64,000 nt of DNA, taken from NCBI RefSeq assembly GCF_010645065.1, contig NZ_JAADZW010000002.1, positions 310,001 through 374,000 of the forward strand, written 5' to 3'. This stretch comes from Flavobacterium fluviatile. GTDB taxonomy: Bacteria > Bacteroidota > Bacteroidia > Flavobacteriales > Flavobacteriaceae. Below, piece by piece: positions 42,971-51,232 of the stretch. The position numbers and the translations under genes are program-made. How positions within the stretch are numbered: position 1 is the stretch's first letter; each line of letters starts with the position of its first letter. The notes under the pieces are model-generated. The model was given only the letters and a program-made list of their open reading frames with translations, did no database searches and was not told where the DNA came from.

Positions 42971-43180
42971 ATGCACAAAACTACCATTCAACCAAAAAGA
43001 AAAGCAGAACTACAAGATTTACTAAAAGGTTTCGGACGTGAAGTTGTTCGAAAAGAAGTAATTAACGTGATAATGGAAGTACGACAAGTGCCATTAAAAG
43101 AAGCGCAAAATATTAAAACTATTAAGCCAGGCGAAGTAGTGTTGATTCTGAAACGATTTGATTATGAATTAAGCGAATAA
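42971..43180 (+). CDS. Small basic protein, possible regulator (69 aa)
   Basis: A 69-residue protein (KRKAELQDLLKGFGREVVRKEVINVIMEVRQ, then KPGEVVLILKRFDYELSE), helical at first with a final beta part. It is the only rightward gene between the two leftward blocks and directly follows the iterons, so it may bind them. No family recognised. Confidence 0.6.
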   Translation: MHKTTIQPKRKAELQDLLKGFGREVVRKEVINVIMEVRQVPLKEAQNIKTIKPGEVVLILKRFDYELSE

Positions 43181-43228
43181 AAAACACTCCGGATTGGAGT
43201 GTTTAAAAAATGGAACTTCGAACATAAA

Positions 43229-43708
43229 TTATTCGTTAATTAAAATTTCTAAATACCTATCGCCAACTTTAGTAGCGACTAAGTTTCTTTTTGTTGTTTC
43301 GTAAATCAATCCCAATTCTACAAGACAACATTTTGCAGTATGCCCGATTGCCCAACCTTGTTTTACTTTTAGTAAATTTTCTTCTACAACTTCTCTTGCT
43401 GTAATTTTTCCAAAATTTGTATTTTCAAATACAATATTTATAGCGTTGTCCGTTATTAGTTCCTTCGGGTTCTTTTTGTTTTGTATTAAATCCTCAATTA
43501 TATAAAAATAAGATTGCCCAAGATTGTTAAAAATAGGATGTGTAATATTATTATTTGAGTGGAAAATATCTTCTAAATATTCCCTTTCTGTTATTGGAAT
43601 TTTTAAACATAAAGGTGTTAGATGGTGTTTTTTATCTAAACCAAATTCAATTTTATTTGGATTTTCTGTGTCAAAAACTAGACTGTCAGGATTTTTTAAA
43701 ATTTTCAT
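43229..43708 (-). CDS. Unknown early protein (159 aa)
   Basis: A 159-residue, mixed alpha/beta protein with a C-terminal winged-helix-like part (AIGHTAKCCLVELGLIYETTKRNLVATKVGDRYLEIL). No family recognised. Leftward, first after the regulatory region, 20 bp from its upstream neighbour. Confidence 0.6.
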   Translation of the reverse strand: MKILKNPDSLVFDTENPNKIEFGLDKKHHLTPLCLKIPITEREYLEDIFHSNNNITHPIFNNLGQSYFYIIEDLIQNKKNPKELITDNAINIVFENTNFGKITAREVVEENLLKVKQGWAIGHTAKCCLVELGLIYETTKRNLVATKVGDRYLEILINE

Positions 43709-43727
43709 ATTTTGAGTATTAAAAAAG

Positions 43728-43982
43728 TTATTTTGAATAAAAATCGATTTTAAGGCGATTTCTTACCGAGACAGTGTATTTATCCTTCCCACTCTCTAAT
43801 GCTTTGTTAAAAAGCTTTATTTTAAGTTTCTCGTCATTAATTAACTCTGAAACTTTGTTTGCGCTCGATATTTTTGACTTTTTGGTGTTTTTTGGGTTGT
43901 CATTTACTAAAATTATGAAGTTTTTATTTATTTCAACATTCAGCCTGTTTTCCGATTTCACACCTCTTTTTAGATGTTTCAT
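43728..43982 (-). CDS. Small basic unknown protein (84 aa)
   Basis: An 84-residue Lys/Asn-rich protein (NKVSELINDEKLKIKLFNKALESGKDKYTVSVRNRLKIDF). No recognised domain. Confidence 0.5.
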   Translation of the reverse strand: MKHLKRGVKSENRLNVEINKNFIILVNDNPKNTKKSKISSANKVSELINDEKLKIKLFNKALESGKDKYTVSVRNRLKIDFYSK

Positions 43983-44009
43983 ACTGCCTTTTTTTGAGTT
44001 AGTTTTGAG

Positions 44010-44249
44010 TTAAAAAAACGAAAGTTGTTCCGGTTCCGGATTGTCATTTTCGTGATCGGGATGCGGGTTTAAAATATCAATTGTGCCATTAGTTAAGTTG
44101 GCTTTTATATATCGATTTGTGTATTCGATTGTTTCCACACCTAAAATTTTAACGTCTGGAAATATTCTGTCGAATCTCACTAACGGCAAATCCCCTAAAT
44201 AGGTAACACCGTTTTTTCGTGAATAAATTAGTTTAGTATTCAGCTGCAT
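44010..44249 (-). CDS. Small unknown protein (79 aa)
   Basis: A 79-residue beta-type protein with an acidic Asn/Pro/Glu C-terminus ending EPEQLSFF, reminiscent of a beta-clamp or SSB-tail-like motif (QLSFF resembles QLxLF clamp-binding motifs). Overlaps the previous gene by 17 bp. Confidence 0.55.
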   Translation of the reverse strand: MQLNTKLIYSRKNGVTYLGDLPLVRFDRIFPDVKILGVETIEYTNRYIKANLTNGTIDILNPHPDHENDNPEPEQLSFF

Positions 44250-44520
44250 GATTTTCGCTATTAATGTCTAATACAATAAATTCAGAATCAAAAAAATCAT
44301 TGTCAACTAATAATCTGCTATCTCCGTATTTATCCGGCTTAGAAATTATGTTATTCTTTTCTAAGCAGTCTAAAACTCTAAATGTCCAGCAGTAGCCTTT
44401 TTTAAATTCAATTTGAAGCTTTGCTCCTCTGATCGTTTCTTTGCCTCTCAATGAAAGAATTACGTTTATTAATTCCTGATCGTCTATTGTAGATGCGGGT
44501 TTTATTTCTTTTGTTTTCAT
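44233..44520 (-). CDS. Winged-helix-like small protein (95 aa)
   Basis: A 95-residue protein from the ATG at 44520 (MKTKEIKPASTIDDQELINV). Residues 20-80 suggest a winged helix (VILSLRGKETIRGAKLQIEF, then VLDCLEKNNIISKPD). The longer frame overlaps the upstream gene and is not preferred. Confidence 0.55.
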   Translation of the reverse strand: MKTKEIKPASTIDDQELINVILSLRGKETIRGAKLQIEFKKGYCWTFRVLDCLEKNNIISKPDKYGDSRLLVDNDFFDSEFIVLDINSENHAAEY

Positions 44521-44530
44521 GGTGTAGGTT

Positions 44531-45043
44531 TTAATAGTTATAGTTAATATTGGGGTTCCAACAAATAATCTGTCCTTTGAATGGTAAATCATTAAACCAA
44601 TTATAAAAATCGTCAAATCTTAATCCATCATTATTTGCAAGTTTTTCAATTTGTCTTGCATGTTCAAGTAATTTGCCATTAATGAAAATTGCTTGTTCCT
44701 TGTCAATCTCTAAATCAATCGTCTGTAATATTTCAGTATCCGGGGCAATTATTATTTGCTTTGAATGGTATGCTCCGATTTTTCCGCTTTTTGGATTTAC
44801 ATCAGTTCCCCAAACTCTTGGACTAAAAAAATCGCCTTTCTTAAAACGGTTTCCGGATCTGATTGTATGATGTTTTGTAAAGCCGTTTATAAAAGCTTCA
44901 TGATTGTAACTTTCTTCCAGTTCTTTAGGAATCACTTTCATTAGGTATAATGATTTGTAGATTGCTTCTACAAAATTTGTAGGTTGACCTGCTTTAGGGT
45001 GGTAAGCGGGAAAAACTCTACTAAACGTAATTACTTTTGCCAT
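44531..45043 (-). CDS. ASCH-like phage protein (170 aa)
   Basis: A 170-residue protein with the pattern seen in Bacteroidota phage ASCH-like proteins: ITFSRVFPAYHPKAGQPTNFVE, KHHTIRSGNRFKKGDFFSPRVWG, YHSKQIIIAPDTEI. ASCH/PUA-like folds bind modified bases or RNA. In phages such genes cluster with early genes. Assigned by motif recall; function unknown. Confidence 0.65.
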   Translation of the reverse strand: MAKVITFSRVFPAYHPKAGQPTNFVEAIYKSLYLMKVIPKELEESYNHEAFINGFTKHHTIRSGNRFKKGDFFSPRVWGTDVNPKSGKIGAYHSKQIIIAPDTEILQTIDLEIDKEQAIFINGKLLEHARQIEKLANNDGLRFDDFYNWFNDLPFKGQIICWNPNINYNY

Positions 45044-45054
45044 AAGTCTAAAAT

Positions 45055-45132
45055 TTAAGAGTTACAAATCATTGCTCCGGCTATCGAAGCAATCAGGATT
45101 ATTACTAAAAATACTTTGTCTTTTGTTTTCAT
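45055..45132 (-). CDS. Single-span micropeptide (25 aa)
   Basis: ATG frame MKTKDKVFLVIILIASIAGAMICNS: basic start, then one span. Its ATG overlaps the stop of the gene upstream by 4 bp (ATGA), supporting translation. It is below usual annotation limits. Confidence 0.4.
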   Translation of the reverse strand: MKTKDKVFLVIILIASIAGAMICNS

Positions 45133-45341
45133 AATGTTGATGTTAAGCGTTCGATTTTCTTTTGTTTGTATTCGATAATTCTGTTAAGGCGTTCAATCTC
45201 TTTTTTCTGATCTAAATAGTTATCAAGCGTGAAAAAAAGAATTTCGGGGACGGTTTTAATTTTTTGCTCCTGCTGAACCTGTTCTAATTGTTGACGTTGC
45301 TTTGACGTGAAAGAACGTATGTAAGTGCTTTTTTTTATCAT
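45129..45341 (-). CDS. Small coiled-coil protein (70 aa)
   Basis: A 70-residue protein with a Lys/Gln-rich helix (SKQRQQLEQVQQEQKIKTVPEILFFTLDNYLDQKKEIERLNRIIEYKQKKIERL), resembling a ribbon-helix-helix followed by a coiled coil. Possible small DNA-binding regulator. Confidence 0.55.
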   Translation of the reverse strand: MIKKSTYIRSFTSKQRQQLEQVQQEQKIKTVPEILFFTLDNYLDQKKEIERLNRIIEYKQKKIERLTSTL

Positions 45342-45383
45342 GTGATGTCAAAATGTAGATTTTTTAAGTGTAAAACATGTGTT

Positions 45384-45409
45384 TAACGTTAGCGTTGCAC
45401 ATTGACGTT
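45384..45409. repeat. GTTAGCG junction repeat, copy 1
   Basis: TAACGTTAGCGTTGCACATT and GACGTT following, identical but for one base to 46,870-46,895. Located between the genes at 45129 and 45417. Confidence 0.7.
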
Positions 45410-45416
45410 CTTCTAA

Positions 45417-45605
45417 TTAAAAAGGACAATCCGGTTTTGTTTTAGGGATTAAATCCTTATACTCGCTTTTTATTTTTTCCTGTATGGCTTGACGGATAAA
45501 TTCAGCTACATTAATTTTATAACTGTCTAACTTTTTCAAAGTATTATACTGAGTTTCTGTAATTTTTATAACTTTTACTTTTGTATATTTTACAGGCTTT
45601 CCCAT
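45417..45605 (-). CDS. Ribbon-helix-helix-type protein (62 aa)
   Basis: A 62-residue protein: KYTKVKVIKITETQYNTLKKLDSYKINVAEFIRQAIQEKI has the strand-helix-helix arrangement of Arc/MetJ-like regulators. Likely a DNA-binding regulator of the element. Confidence 0.65.
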   Translation of the reverse strand: MGKPVKYTKVKVIKITETQYNTLKKLDSYKINVAEFIRQAIQEKIKSEYKDLIPKTKPDCPF

Positions 45606-45650
45606 TAATAAGTAATACTTTTATAGCTGTTAGCGAATAGTTATGTGCAA

Positions 45651-45884
45651 TTAAATTTTAAAAAATAAATATGAAGACGTTCTTCGTATCAATTTGGCTT
45701 TTACATTCATTCCTTTAGTCAAATAGTCTTTATATTCAGACCATTTACCAATTAACATTCCGTTTTTTGAAATATAAATTGAACTATAATATTGAAAAGA
45801 TTGACCTTTAAATTGTGGAACAACTATAATAAAGCCAAATCGTTCAATTATTTTTACGCCATCTACGTGATTTCCTCGTGCCAT
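45651..45884 (-). CDS. Small beta protein (77 aa)
   Basis: A 77-residue beta-rich protein (VKIIERFGFIIVVPQFKGQSFQYYSSIYISKNGMLIGKW). No family recognised. Upstream is the 108-bp palindrome at 45,901-46,008. Confidence 0.5.
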   Translation of the reverse strand: MARGNHVDGVKIIERFGFIIVVPQFKGQSFQYYSSIYISKNGMLIGKWSEYKDYLTKGMNVKAKLIRRTSSYLFFKI

Positions 45885-45900
45885 ATTTATTTTTTAAAAT

Positions 45901-46008
45901 TTAACTGTTCGCTTCGCCACATAACAAGTGTTTTGCTCTATTGTGCCGAAAGTACATACCGCATAGGCACAACAGAAGCAAAGCACTCGGACGTTAGTGT
46001 TCAGTTAA
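45901..46008. repeat. 108-bp imperfect palindrome, attC-like
   Basis: Nested arms: TTAACTG / CAGTTAA (outer), CATAAC / GTTAGTG, AAGTGTTTTGCT / AGCAAAGCACT, TTGTGCC / GGCACAA, around a loop GAAAGTACATACCGCATA. Box spacing resembles an integron attC site (R'', L'', L', R'). The stop codon of the gene at 45994 falls in one box. Confidence 0.55.
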
Positions 46009-46416
46009 AGAAACTATCTGCAAATTAGAACTATTTAAAAGTGAAAATATATTTTGAAGTTGATGAACATAATCAAATATCAATATTGTTCCACTTTTAT
46101 TTCCGTACTTTATACAAATTGGATTATTCATATCAACCCATACGAATTCGTATTCTTTATGATAAAATTTAGATTCTTTTGTGTTGTAAACAAATCCAAA
46201 ATTTTTTAAAATATTCCAAGTCGGAACACAATATTCGAAATCATTTGGATTTTGTTCTATAACCATTAAATCCTGGACACATTCTATAATTACAGGTATT
46301 TTTACACCTCCAAAATTTCGGGTTATCATATTGCCGATATGTAAATCAGTAACCGAAACACTAACACTTGCTACAAGCGATTTGGGTTTGGTTTTTGAAT
46401 TTATAGATTGTTTCAT
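45994..46416 (-). CDS. Unknown protein (140 aa)
   Basis: A 140-residue protein (VSVSVTDLHIGNMITRNFGGVKIPVIIECVQDLM...WNILKNFGFVYNTKESKFYHKEYEF). Reads like small hypothetical proteins of Bacteroidota with LHIGNMI motif ('DLRIGNYV'-type), frequent in phages and mobile elements. Its stop codon lies in the palindrome 45,901-46,008. Confidence 0.55.
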   Translation of the reverse strand: MKQSINSKTKPKSLVASVSVSVTDLHIGNMITRNFGGVKIPVIIECVQDLMVIEQNPNDFEYCVPTWNILKNFGFVYNTKESKFYHKEYEFVWVDMNNPICIKYGNKSGTILIFDYVHQLQNIFSLLNSSNLQIVSLTEH

Positions 46417-46498
46417 TTTTGTATTTATTTGTGATTATTATTTGATTGTTTTGTACTTTTCCCAAACTTCTTGTAGCAAGGGAACGTTAGCAAACAGT

Positions 46499-46798
46499 TT
46501 AAAAAGAAACCGTTGCTAAATCATCTTTTGTTAATTTTCCATTTTTAAAAATTATTTCAAAACAAGATTCTACACTTGCAACTTTACTATTGTCATAATC
46601 TAAAATAGTAAAACCATCTCCCGCCATATCTTGAACGCAAAAATCAAAATCTATATAATCTGATAAAAACGCTTCTAGAGTCCCTTTTGCAGAATTATAA
46701 TTTTTAAATTGTTTTTCCATTTGCTTATTCAATTTCACAAAAACCGATTTGCTAACAATCGCTTGTGGTAATTGGGTATTAGTCTTTAATTTATTCAT
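46499..46798 (-). CDS. Unknown protein (99 aa)
   Basis: A 99-residue protein (FVKLNKQMEKQFKNYNSAKGTLEAFLSDYIDFDFCVQDMAGDGFTILDYD). No family recognised; in the small-gene row bounded by GCTAACG repeats. Confidence 0.5.
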   Translation of the reverse strand: MNKLKTNTQLPQAIVSKSVFVKLNKQMEKQFKNYNSAKGTLEAFLSDYIDFDFCVQDMAGDGFTILDYDNSKVASVESCFEIIFKNGKLTKDDLATVSF

Positions 46799-46869
46799 TT
46801 TTTTGTATTTTTATGATTAGTAATTATTCGAGGTTTTAGGCTTTCTTTTCCCAACTACCACAAGCGAGG

Positions 46870-46895
46870 TAACGTTAGCGTTGCACGTTGACGTT
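46870..46895. repeat. GTTAGCG junction repeat, copy 2
   Basis: TAACGTTAGCGTTGCACGTT and GACGTT following; one mismatch to 45,384-45,409. It overlaps the stop of the DUF2786 gene. A shorter form, CGTTAGCGTTTCACGTCAAC, is at 47,641-47,660. Confidence 0.7.
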
Positions 46896-47613
46896 ACATA
46901 CTTAAAGAAAGATGATTCGCTTCTTCACATTCGTCCAGTCCTTGTATTAAATCTAATTTTCTTCCAGATTCTACACCGCATTCAAATGCTTGATTTTGGG
47001 AATCGATTAATGTTTTTCTTCCTTTTTTTAATTTAAGATTCATTTCATCGAAGCTGATTTGCACCTTTTCTTTTTTCTCTATAACCATAAGTCCGTAAGC
47101 TTCTGGAATATTTGATTCTCGTTCTTTATACATTTCTTCCATCTTTATAGATATTTCATATAAAAAACCTTTTATGAAATGGGCCGAAAGTGTTTTACCG
47201 TGGTTATATCGTTTTAAATATTTATATTCTTCACTTTTTACGTATCTGTCTTTTTCGGCTAAACAAGATCTTGTTATTAATGAATAGAAGTAACCGCATA
47301 ATTCTACATCCTGTTCGTGTCCAAAAAATGTTATGTAGTCATCGTTGTAATAGCATTTGCAATCAAAAAGAATTGCGAGATCATGATAAAACAAAGTCAT
47401 TCTATAACCGCTTTTTGTTACTTTGAACTGCTTTGCAAGACATTTTTGAATAATTTCACTATCACTCAAATCATGCTCTGATATGAAATATTCTGCCATT
47501 AGTTTGTTGGCTTTTTTCAAAGCAGATTCCATTTCTTCTTTGGTAGCTCCGTTTTCAATTGTTTTGGCCAGTAGTGCTTTTATTTTGTCTTTTATTTTTT
47601 CGGAATTTGTCAT
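46894..47613 (-). CDS. DUF2786 domain protein
   Basis: A 239-residue protein with the DUF2786 start (KIKDKIKALLAKTIENGATKEEMESALKKANKLMAEYFI) and the following DUF7168-like part (FKVTKSGYRMTLFYHDLAILFDCKCYY, then SLITRSCLAEKD). Frequent in phages and plasmids; function unknown, with nucleic acid handling suspected. Confidence 0.8.
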   Translation of the reverse strand: MTNSEKIKDKIKALLAKTIENGATKEEMESALKKANKLMAEYFISEHDLSDSEIIQKCLAKQFKVTKSGYRMTLFYHDLAILFDCKCYYNDDYITFFGHEQDVELCGYFYSLITRSCLAEKDRYVKSEEYKYLKRYNHGKTLSAHFIKGFLYEISIKMEEMYKERESNIPEAYGLMVIEKKEKVQISFDEMNLKLKKGRKTLIDSQNQAFECGVESGRKLDLIQGLDECEEANHLSLSM

Positions 47614-47667
47614 GGTAAATGTTTCGTTAGTTATTATTCTCGTTAGCGTTTCACGTCAACGTATAAA

Positions 47668-48003
47668 TCAAATACTCTTTAATTTCTGATCTAAATCAAG
47701 ATTAAATTTTGTCATTACGTTCCGTGTGTAAACCGATCTATCCGGATTGGCGTAATTGCAGCATTTCAAAATTGTTGCAGCTTCAGACATTGAAAAACTG
47801 ATCGTGTAGAACTCCTTTTGATATTCAAGCTTATTACGAAACTTGTAAAACAATTTTCCGGATAAATCAATCGAAATCATTGCGTTTAAGAAGTCAGTTT
47901 TTAGTTGGAAATTCAAGTGAATTATAAATTCTTTCAGTTCCTCCTGTAACGTTTCAAGTTCTTTGTGCCTGATTTTTTTTACTGATATAGTAATATTTCT
48001 CAT
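47668..48003 (-). CDS. Unknown protein (111 aa)
   Basis: A 111-residue protein (KKIRHKELETLQEELKEFIIHL, LSGKLFYKFRNKLEYQ, SEAATILKCCNYANPDRSVYTRNVMTKFNLDL). The last part looks like a small helical DNA-binding unit. ATG overlaps the previous stop (ATGA). Confidence 0.55.
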   Translation of the reverse strand: MRNITISVKKIRHKELETLQEELKEFIIHLNFQLKTDFLNAMISIDLSGKLFYKFRNKLEYQKEFYTISFSMSEAATILKCCNYANPDRSVYTRNVMTKFNLDLDQKLKSI

Positions 48004-48227
48004 GTTCTTTTAATTTCATGGATTTTTTCACCATTTTCATAAAATTGAATTACTACAACATTTTGTGCTTCAGCTTTCTTTTGGAATCGGGTTAGCATTC
48101 CGTTTATGATCGTATCAGCTGGTTTTTTGTTCTGAACTATGGGTGAGTACCAAGTGATATTTTTTACATTAGGTGGCATCAATGCAACCATTTTGATTTT
48201 GGACTTTTCCTGTGCGTAAAATGGCAT
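48000..48227 (-). CDS. Small unknown protein (75 aa)
   Basis: A 75-residue protein (YAQEKSKIKMVALMPPNVKNITWYSPIVQN). Translationally coupled on both sides (ATGA with the next gene, 2-bp gap to the previous). No family recognised. Confidence 0.55.
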   Translation of the reverse strand: MPFYAQEKSKIKMVALMPPNVKNITWYSPIVQNKKPADTIINGMLTRFQKKAEAQNVVVIQFYENGEKIHEIKRT

Positions 48228-48229
48228 GG

Positions 48230-48529
48230 CTACACTTTTTTAAGTTTGCGAAGATTCCTTTTAGCATCGTCATTCATTTTTTTGTAATCAGCAATAGCGA
48301 GATTGCCGTTTTTGGCGTAAATAGTGGTTTTTCCTCCATCAAAAATGAAAGGTTTTAGTCCTTTTGCTTCCTGTTCTTTGATAAAATCAATTTTTTGTTT
48401 TTTGTTGTTTCCCTTTATTTTGGCAATTTTCCAACAGTGAGCGAAAAAAGCACGTTTGCGGATGCAGAAAACGACAAACGTCAAGAAAATAAAGAAATAA
48501 GCGAGGTAAAATAAAAAATCTAAATACAT
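48230..48529 (-). CDS. Membrane protein with N-terminal span (99 aa)
   Basis: A 99-residue protein with a span at about 4-23 (DFLFYLAYFFIFLTFVVFCI) and a basic cytosolic part with a restriction-like beta-turn (GLKPFIFDGGKTTIYAKNGNLAIADYKK). Its ATG directly abuts the 14-bp leader motif (ACACCATTAAACC-ATG). Confidence 0.6.
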   Translation of the reverse strand: MYLDFLFYLAYFFIFLTFVVFCIRKRAFFAHCWKIAKIKGNNKKQKIDFIKEQEAKGLKPFIFDGGKTTIYAKNGNLAIADYKKMNDDAKRNLRKLKKV

Positions 48530-48542
48530 GGTTTAATGGTGT
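48529..48542 (-). repeat. Leader motif copy 6
   Basis: ACACCATTAAACCA whose last A is the A of the ATG of the gene 48,230-48,529. Leaves no room for a Shine-Dalgarno. Confidence 0.75.
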
Positions 48543-48562
48543 TTAAGGTTTGTAAATATATT

Positions 48563-50341
48563 TTAGCAATTGTATTTCGTTGAAACTTTTAAAAGCCTGT
48601 CTGACAACATTTGCAGGTAATTTTCAGGTAAATTGTTGTTTACGTAGTCGATCAATTCCGGTAATTCAATTCGGTTTTTGAAAAATGCATTGACTTTGGC
48701 ATCGAATTTTTTAGAATGATTGATCTGTGATTTGCGGATTTGAGATTTTTTAGCTATCGATTTGGCTAATTTTGGTTTGTTTTCGAGGTGTTTTAAATGA
48801 TTTTTCCAAGATTTTTGCGTGTATTCAAAACCAATTTCCTGTTTTTCGGTACGGCTAAAATCAAAGTAATCAGAAGGGAAAAGCGGATTAATTTTGGTTT
48901 TTAAGAACCATTTTTGGGCTGCATTAATTCGCCAGATCATTTCGTCAAGCTTGTCAACCATCAATTGTTTATTGAAAAGAAATTCTGATCCGTTATTTTT
49001 TACTACAAAAAGCTTTTCTTCATAAGCGTTTATTGCTTTTTTCCACGAACCTATAAAAGGCGTTTTCGTTTTACCTCGGTACAATTTGGCTGCGTTCTTA
49101 AAAAACTCCTGAATAGCAATTGTTTTAAATTCTTCGCGAGACAAAGTTCCATACATGGCTTCTTCGTATAAAATTCGTTTGTCCAGGCGGGAGTAATTAT
49201 TATACTGGCCATTCGCAAGATTTTCGGCAAACTCCTGATTATTTAAAATTGATTGCTCCAATTTTTCGCTTAAAGTTTTTGAAACTTTAACATTTTCGGC
49301 GCGCCCCCCAAGTTTGCTTTTCTCATCTTGCTTTGGTGTGTTCTTGTAAAAAACAAATGAAAAACCAGCCGTAGGCGTTCCTTTTACAAGAAAATCGGCT
49401 TGACCGTTTTCACTATTCTTAATATTACTTTTAAAAGTTCCAGTAACTTCATCATTATAAGGTAAACTTTTCCTTTTTTGAGAGGTAAACGTTTGATTTT
49501 CAGCGGTGGTCAATTTTTGGGTTTTGAGGTCTAAAACAACCAGAATCGCCGGATTTATATGCATTTCTACGCCTTTTAAGCGACCTTTTAAATTATAATG
49601 TGTCAGTACTCCAAAACTCTCTAAACGATCTCTATGGTTGCGGAATGACTTAGTACAGATGTCTGTCGAAAAGTTTCCTTCTCGTGTCATTTGTGATAAA
49701 TGAAACGCATTTATCAAAAATGGTTTAACGGTGCTTGGTTCTGAAATTCCTAATTTTATGTATTCGTGCGTGTATTTTTCAAGCTGCTTGCCGTATAAAA
49801 ACAGCATTTGTCGAAAGACGACTTCTGTTAACGGTTTTACGGTTAGAAGTCGTTTTTGTTTTACAATCATTCCGTACTGTTGATTGAACTCTAATACAAG
49901 TTTATTGAATACTGTTACTTCCTTTTTACTGTTGTGAAACTTGAATAATTTTGAAAATTCTTTTTGAATATCGGTTAACTCATTTTTTTCAATGTATTTA
50001 GAAACAGTTTCGTTGTATTGATCTATTACAAGATTAGCGGTTTTTATTTTTTCATTTTCAGTGGCGATATATTCTCTATAATTTGCCATTGATGCAGCTG
50101 TAGCCTCATTATCAATAACTGGATAAACAGCTTTAACCGGTGCTAACGTTTCTGAAGGAAGAAAAAGCCTCGAACTACGTGATTTCGGCTGATTTTTTAG
50201 TAAACCGATTTTTCTGCGGTTATCCGCATTAATCTGTGCTGCTGATCGTGAAACTTCTGTTTTTACGTTAACGTCGGTTCCAAATATTGTATTCGAAAAT
50301 AGATTCCCTATACTTTGGGGTTCTTGGTTGGTTCTTTGCAT
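48563..50341 (-). CDS. Putative replication protein (592 aa)
   Basis: A 592-residue protein, largest of the early block. It has a helical N-half with long charged helices, then a winged-helix-like segment (FLINAFHLSQMTREGNFSTDICTKSFRNHRDRLESFGVLTHYNLKGR, about 205-255) as in plasmid replication initiators of Bacteroidota, and a basic C-terminus (KSIAKKSQIRKSQINHSKKF). No nuclease or polymerase motif seen. Replication initiation is inferred from size, wHTH and position. Confidence 0.5.
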   Translation of the reverse strand: MQRTNQEPQSIGNLFSNTIFGTDVNVKTEVSRSAAQINADNRRKIGLLKNQPKSRSSRLFLPSETLAPVKAVYPVIDNEATAASMANYREYIATENEKIKTANLVIDQYNETVSKYIEKNELTDIQKEFSKLFKFHNSKKEVTVFNKLVLEFNQQYGMIVKQKRLLTVKPLTEVVFRQMLFLYGKQLEKYTHEYIKLGISEPSTVKPFLINAFHLSQMTREGNFSTDICTKSFRNHRDRLESFGVLTHYNLKGRLKGVEMHINPAILVVLDLKTQKLTTAENQTFTSQKRKSLPYNDEVTGTFKSNIKNSENGQADFLVKGTPTAGFSFVFYKNTPKQDEKSKLGGRAENVKVSKTLSEKLEQSILNNQEFAENLANGQYNNYSRLDKRILYEEAMYGTLSREEFKTIAIQEFFKNAAKLYRGKTKTPFIGSWKKAINAYEEKLFVVKNNGSEFLFNKQLMVDKLDEMIWRINAAQKWFLKTKINPLFPSDYFDFSRTEKQEIGFEYTQKSWKNHLKHLENKPKLAKSIAKKSQIRKSQINHSKKFDAKVNAFFKNRIELPELIDYVNNNLPENYLQMLSDRLLKVSTKYNC

Positions 50342-50347
50342 GCGTGG

Positions 50348-50361
50348 TGGTTTAATGGTGT
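50348..50361 (-). repeat. Leader motif copy 7
   Basis: ACACCATTAAACCA, 7 bp before the ATG of the putative replication gene. Confidence 0.75.
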
Positions 50362-50364
50362 GGT

Positions 50365-50754
50365 CTAATAATTTAAATGAACGGTGGTTTCGTCCAGTGC
50401 GAGTGCTTTATAAATTTTATCCGGAATTTTTATTTTAGTTCCGTTATCAAAACAAATTTCTTTACGAACTTCTGAACGTGCTTTTACGATTCGTTTAGCG
50501 ATTGGCTTCGAATTTTTAATAAGTTCAGCGATATGTTTTTCGTTTATTTGTAAATCCAGTAGCCATCTTGGATAAACAAAAGGCATTAGCAAAATTTGCC
50601 TTTCTTTTTCTGATAGCCTTTTGTGGTCAAAACATAACTTTTCAATAGTTTCATCTGTAACTAAATCTTTAAAATCTTTAGATACAGTTTTTACGTGTTG
50701 ACCGTCCACGATCAACCGCAAACCTCTTTTCAGAGACAGCCAGGTAAAAAGCAT
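50365..50754 (-). CDS. Unknown protein (129 aa)
   Basis: A 129-residue protein (LRLIVDGQHVKTVSKDFKDLVTDETIEKLCFDHKRLSEKERQILLMPFVYPRWLLDLQINEKHIAEL). Residues 55-85 may form a helix-turn-helix. Overlaps the upstream stop by one base (TAATG). Possible replication accessory. Confidence 0.55.
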   Translation of the reverse strand: MLFTWLSLKRGLRLIVDGQHVKTVSKDFKDLVTDETIEKLCFDHKRLSEKERQILLMPFVYPRWLLDLQINEKHIAELIKNSKPIAKRIVKARSEVRKEICFDNGTKIKIPDKIYKALALDETTVHLNY

Positions 50755-51008
50755 TAGTTGTAAACTAAATTGTTGATAGATTGGGTTATGATTTTATCTT
50801 CATAAATGCTTCTTTGTATATCGTAATGGATTTTTCCACAGATATCGGCTACCTTTTCAGGCGAAGTTTGAAATGCATCGATTTTAGAATTGATAATTAC
50901 AATAGCTTTAGGATTCGCAATAAGTTTGAACGCTATTTTAATTCTTTGTAGAAGTTGAGAGAAACGAGATATTTCGTTTTCTTCAATACAGGTAGTTAAA
51001 TTTTGCAT
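50754..51008 (-). CDS. Small helical protein (84 aa)
   Basis: An 84-residue helical protein (NEISRFSQLLQRIKIAFKLIANPKAIVIINSKIDAF, then DICGKIHYDIQRSI). No family recognised. A leader motif copy precedes the ATG by 8 bp. Confidence 0.55.
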   Translation of the reverse strand: MQNLTTCIEENEISRFSQLLQRIKIAFKLIANPKAIVIINSKIDAFQTSPEKVADICGKIHYDIQRSIYEDKIITQSINNLVYN

Positions 51009-51015
51009 AATTCGG

Positions 51016-51029
51016 TGGTTTAATGGTGA
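51016..51029 (-). repeat. Leader motif copy 8
   Basis: TCACCATTAAACCA (13 of 14), 8 bp before the ATG at 51008. Confidence 0.75.
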
Positions 51030-51034
51030 TGTTT

Positions 51035-51232
51035 TTAAATTGCCGAAAGGTGGTTTATTTCTTCCGGTTGGTTCAATTTTGCAATTTCTTTGGCGACCTT
51101 TCGTTTTTCTTCTTTTAGATACGTCAAAGTTGGTTTTAAAAACTCCTGATCGGGAAATTTTAAAACTTCCTCCAGACTTTCAATTGCAGTTTTAAGGGTG
51201 TCGCTTTTTTGTATAAGAGAGTTTAAAATCAT
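51035..51232 (-). CDS. Small helical protein (65 aa)
   Basis: A 65-residue helix-rich protein (QKSDTLKTAIESLEEVLKFPDQEFLKPTLTYLKEEKRKVAKEIAKL), probably a coiled coil. Unknown function. Confidence 0.5.
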   Translation of the reverse strand: MILNSLIQKSDTLKTAIESLEEVLKFPDQEFLKPTLTYLKEEKRKVAKEIAKLNQPEEINHLSAI

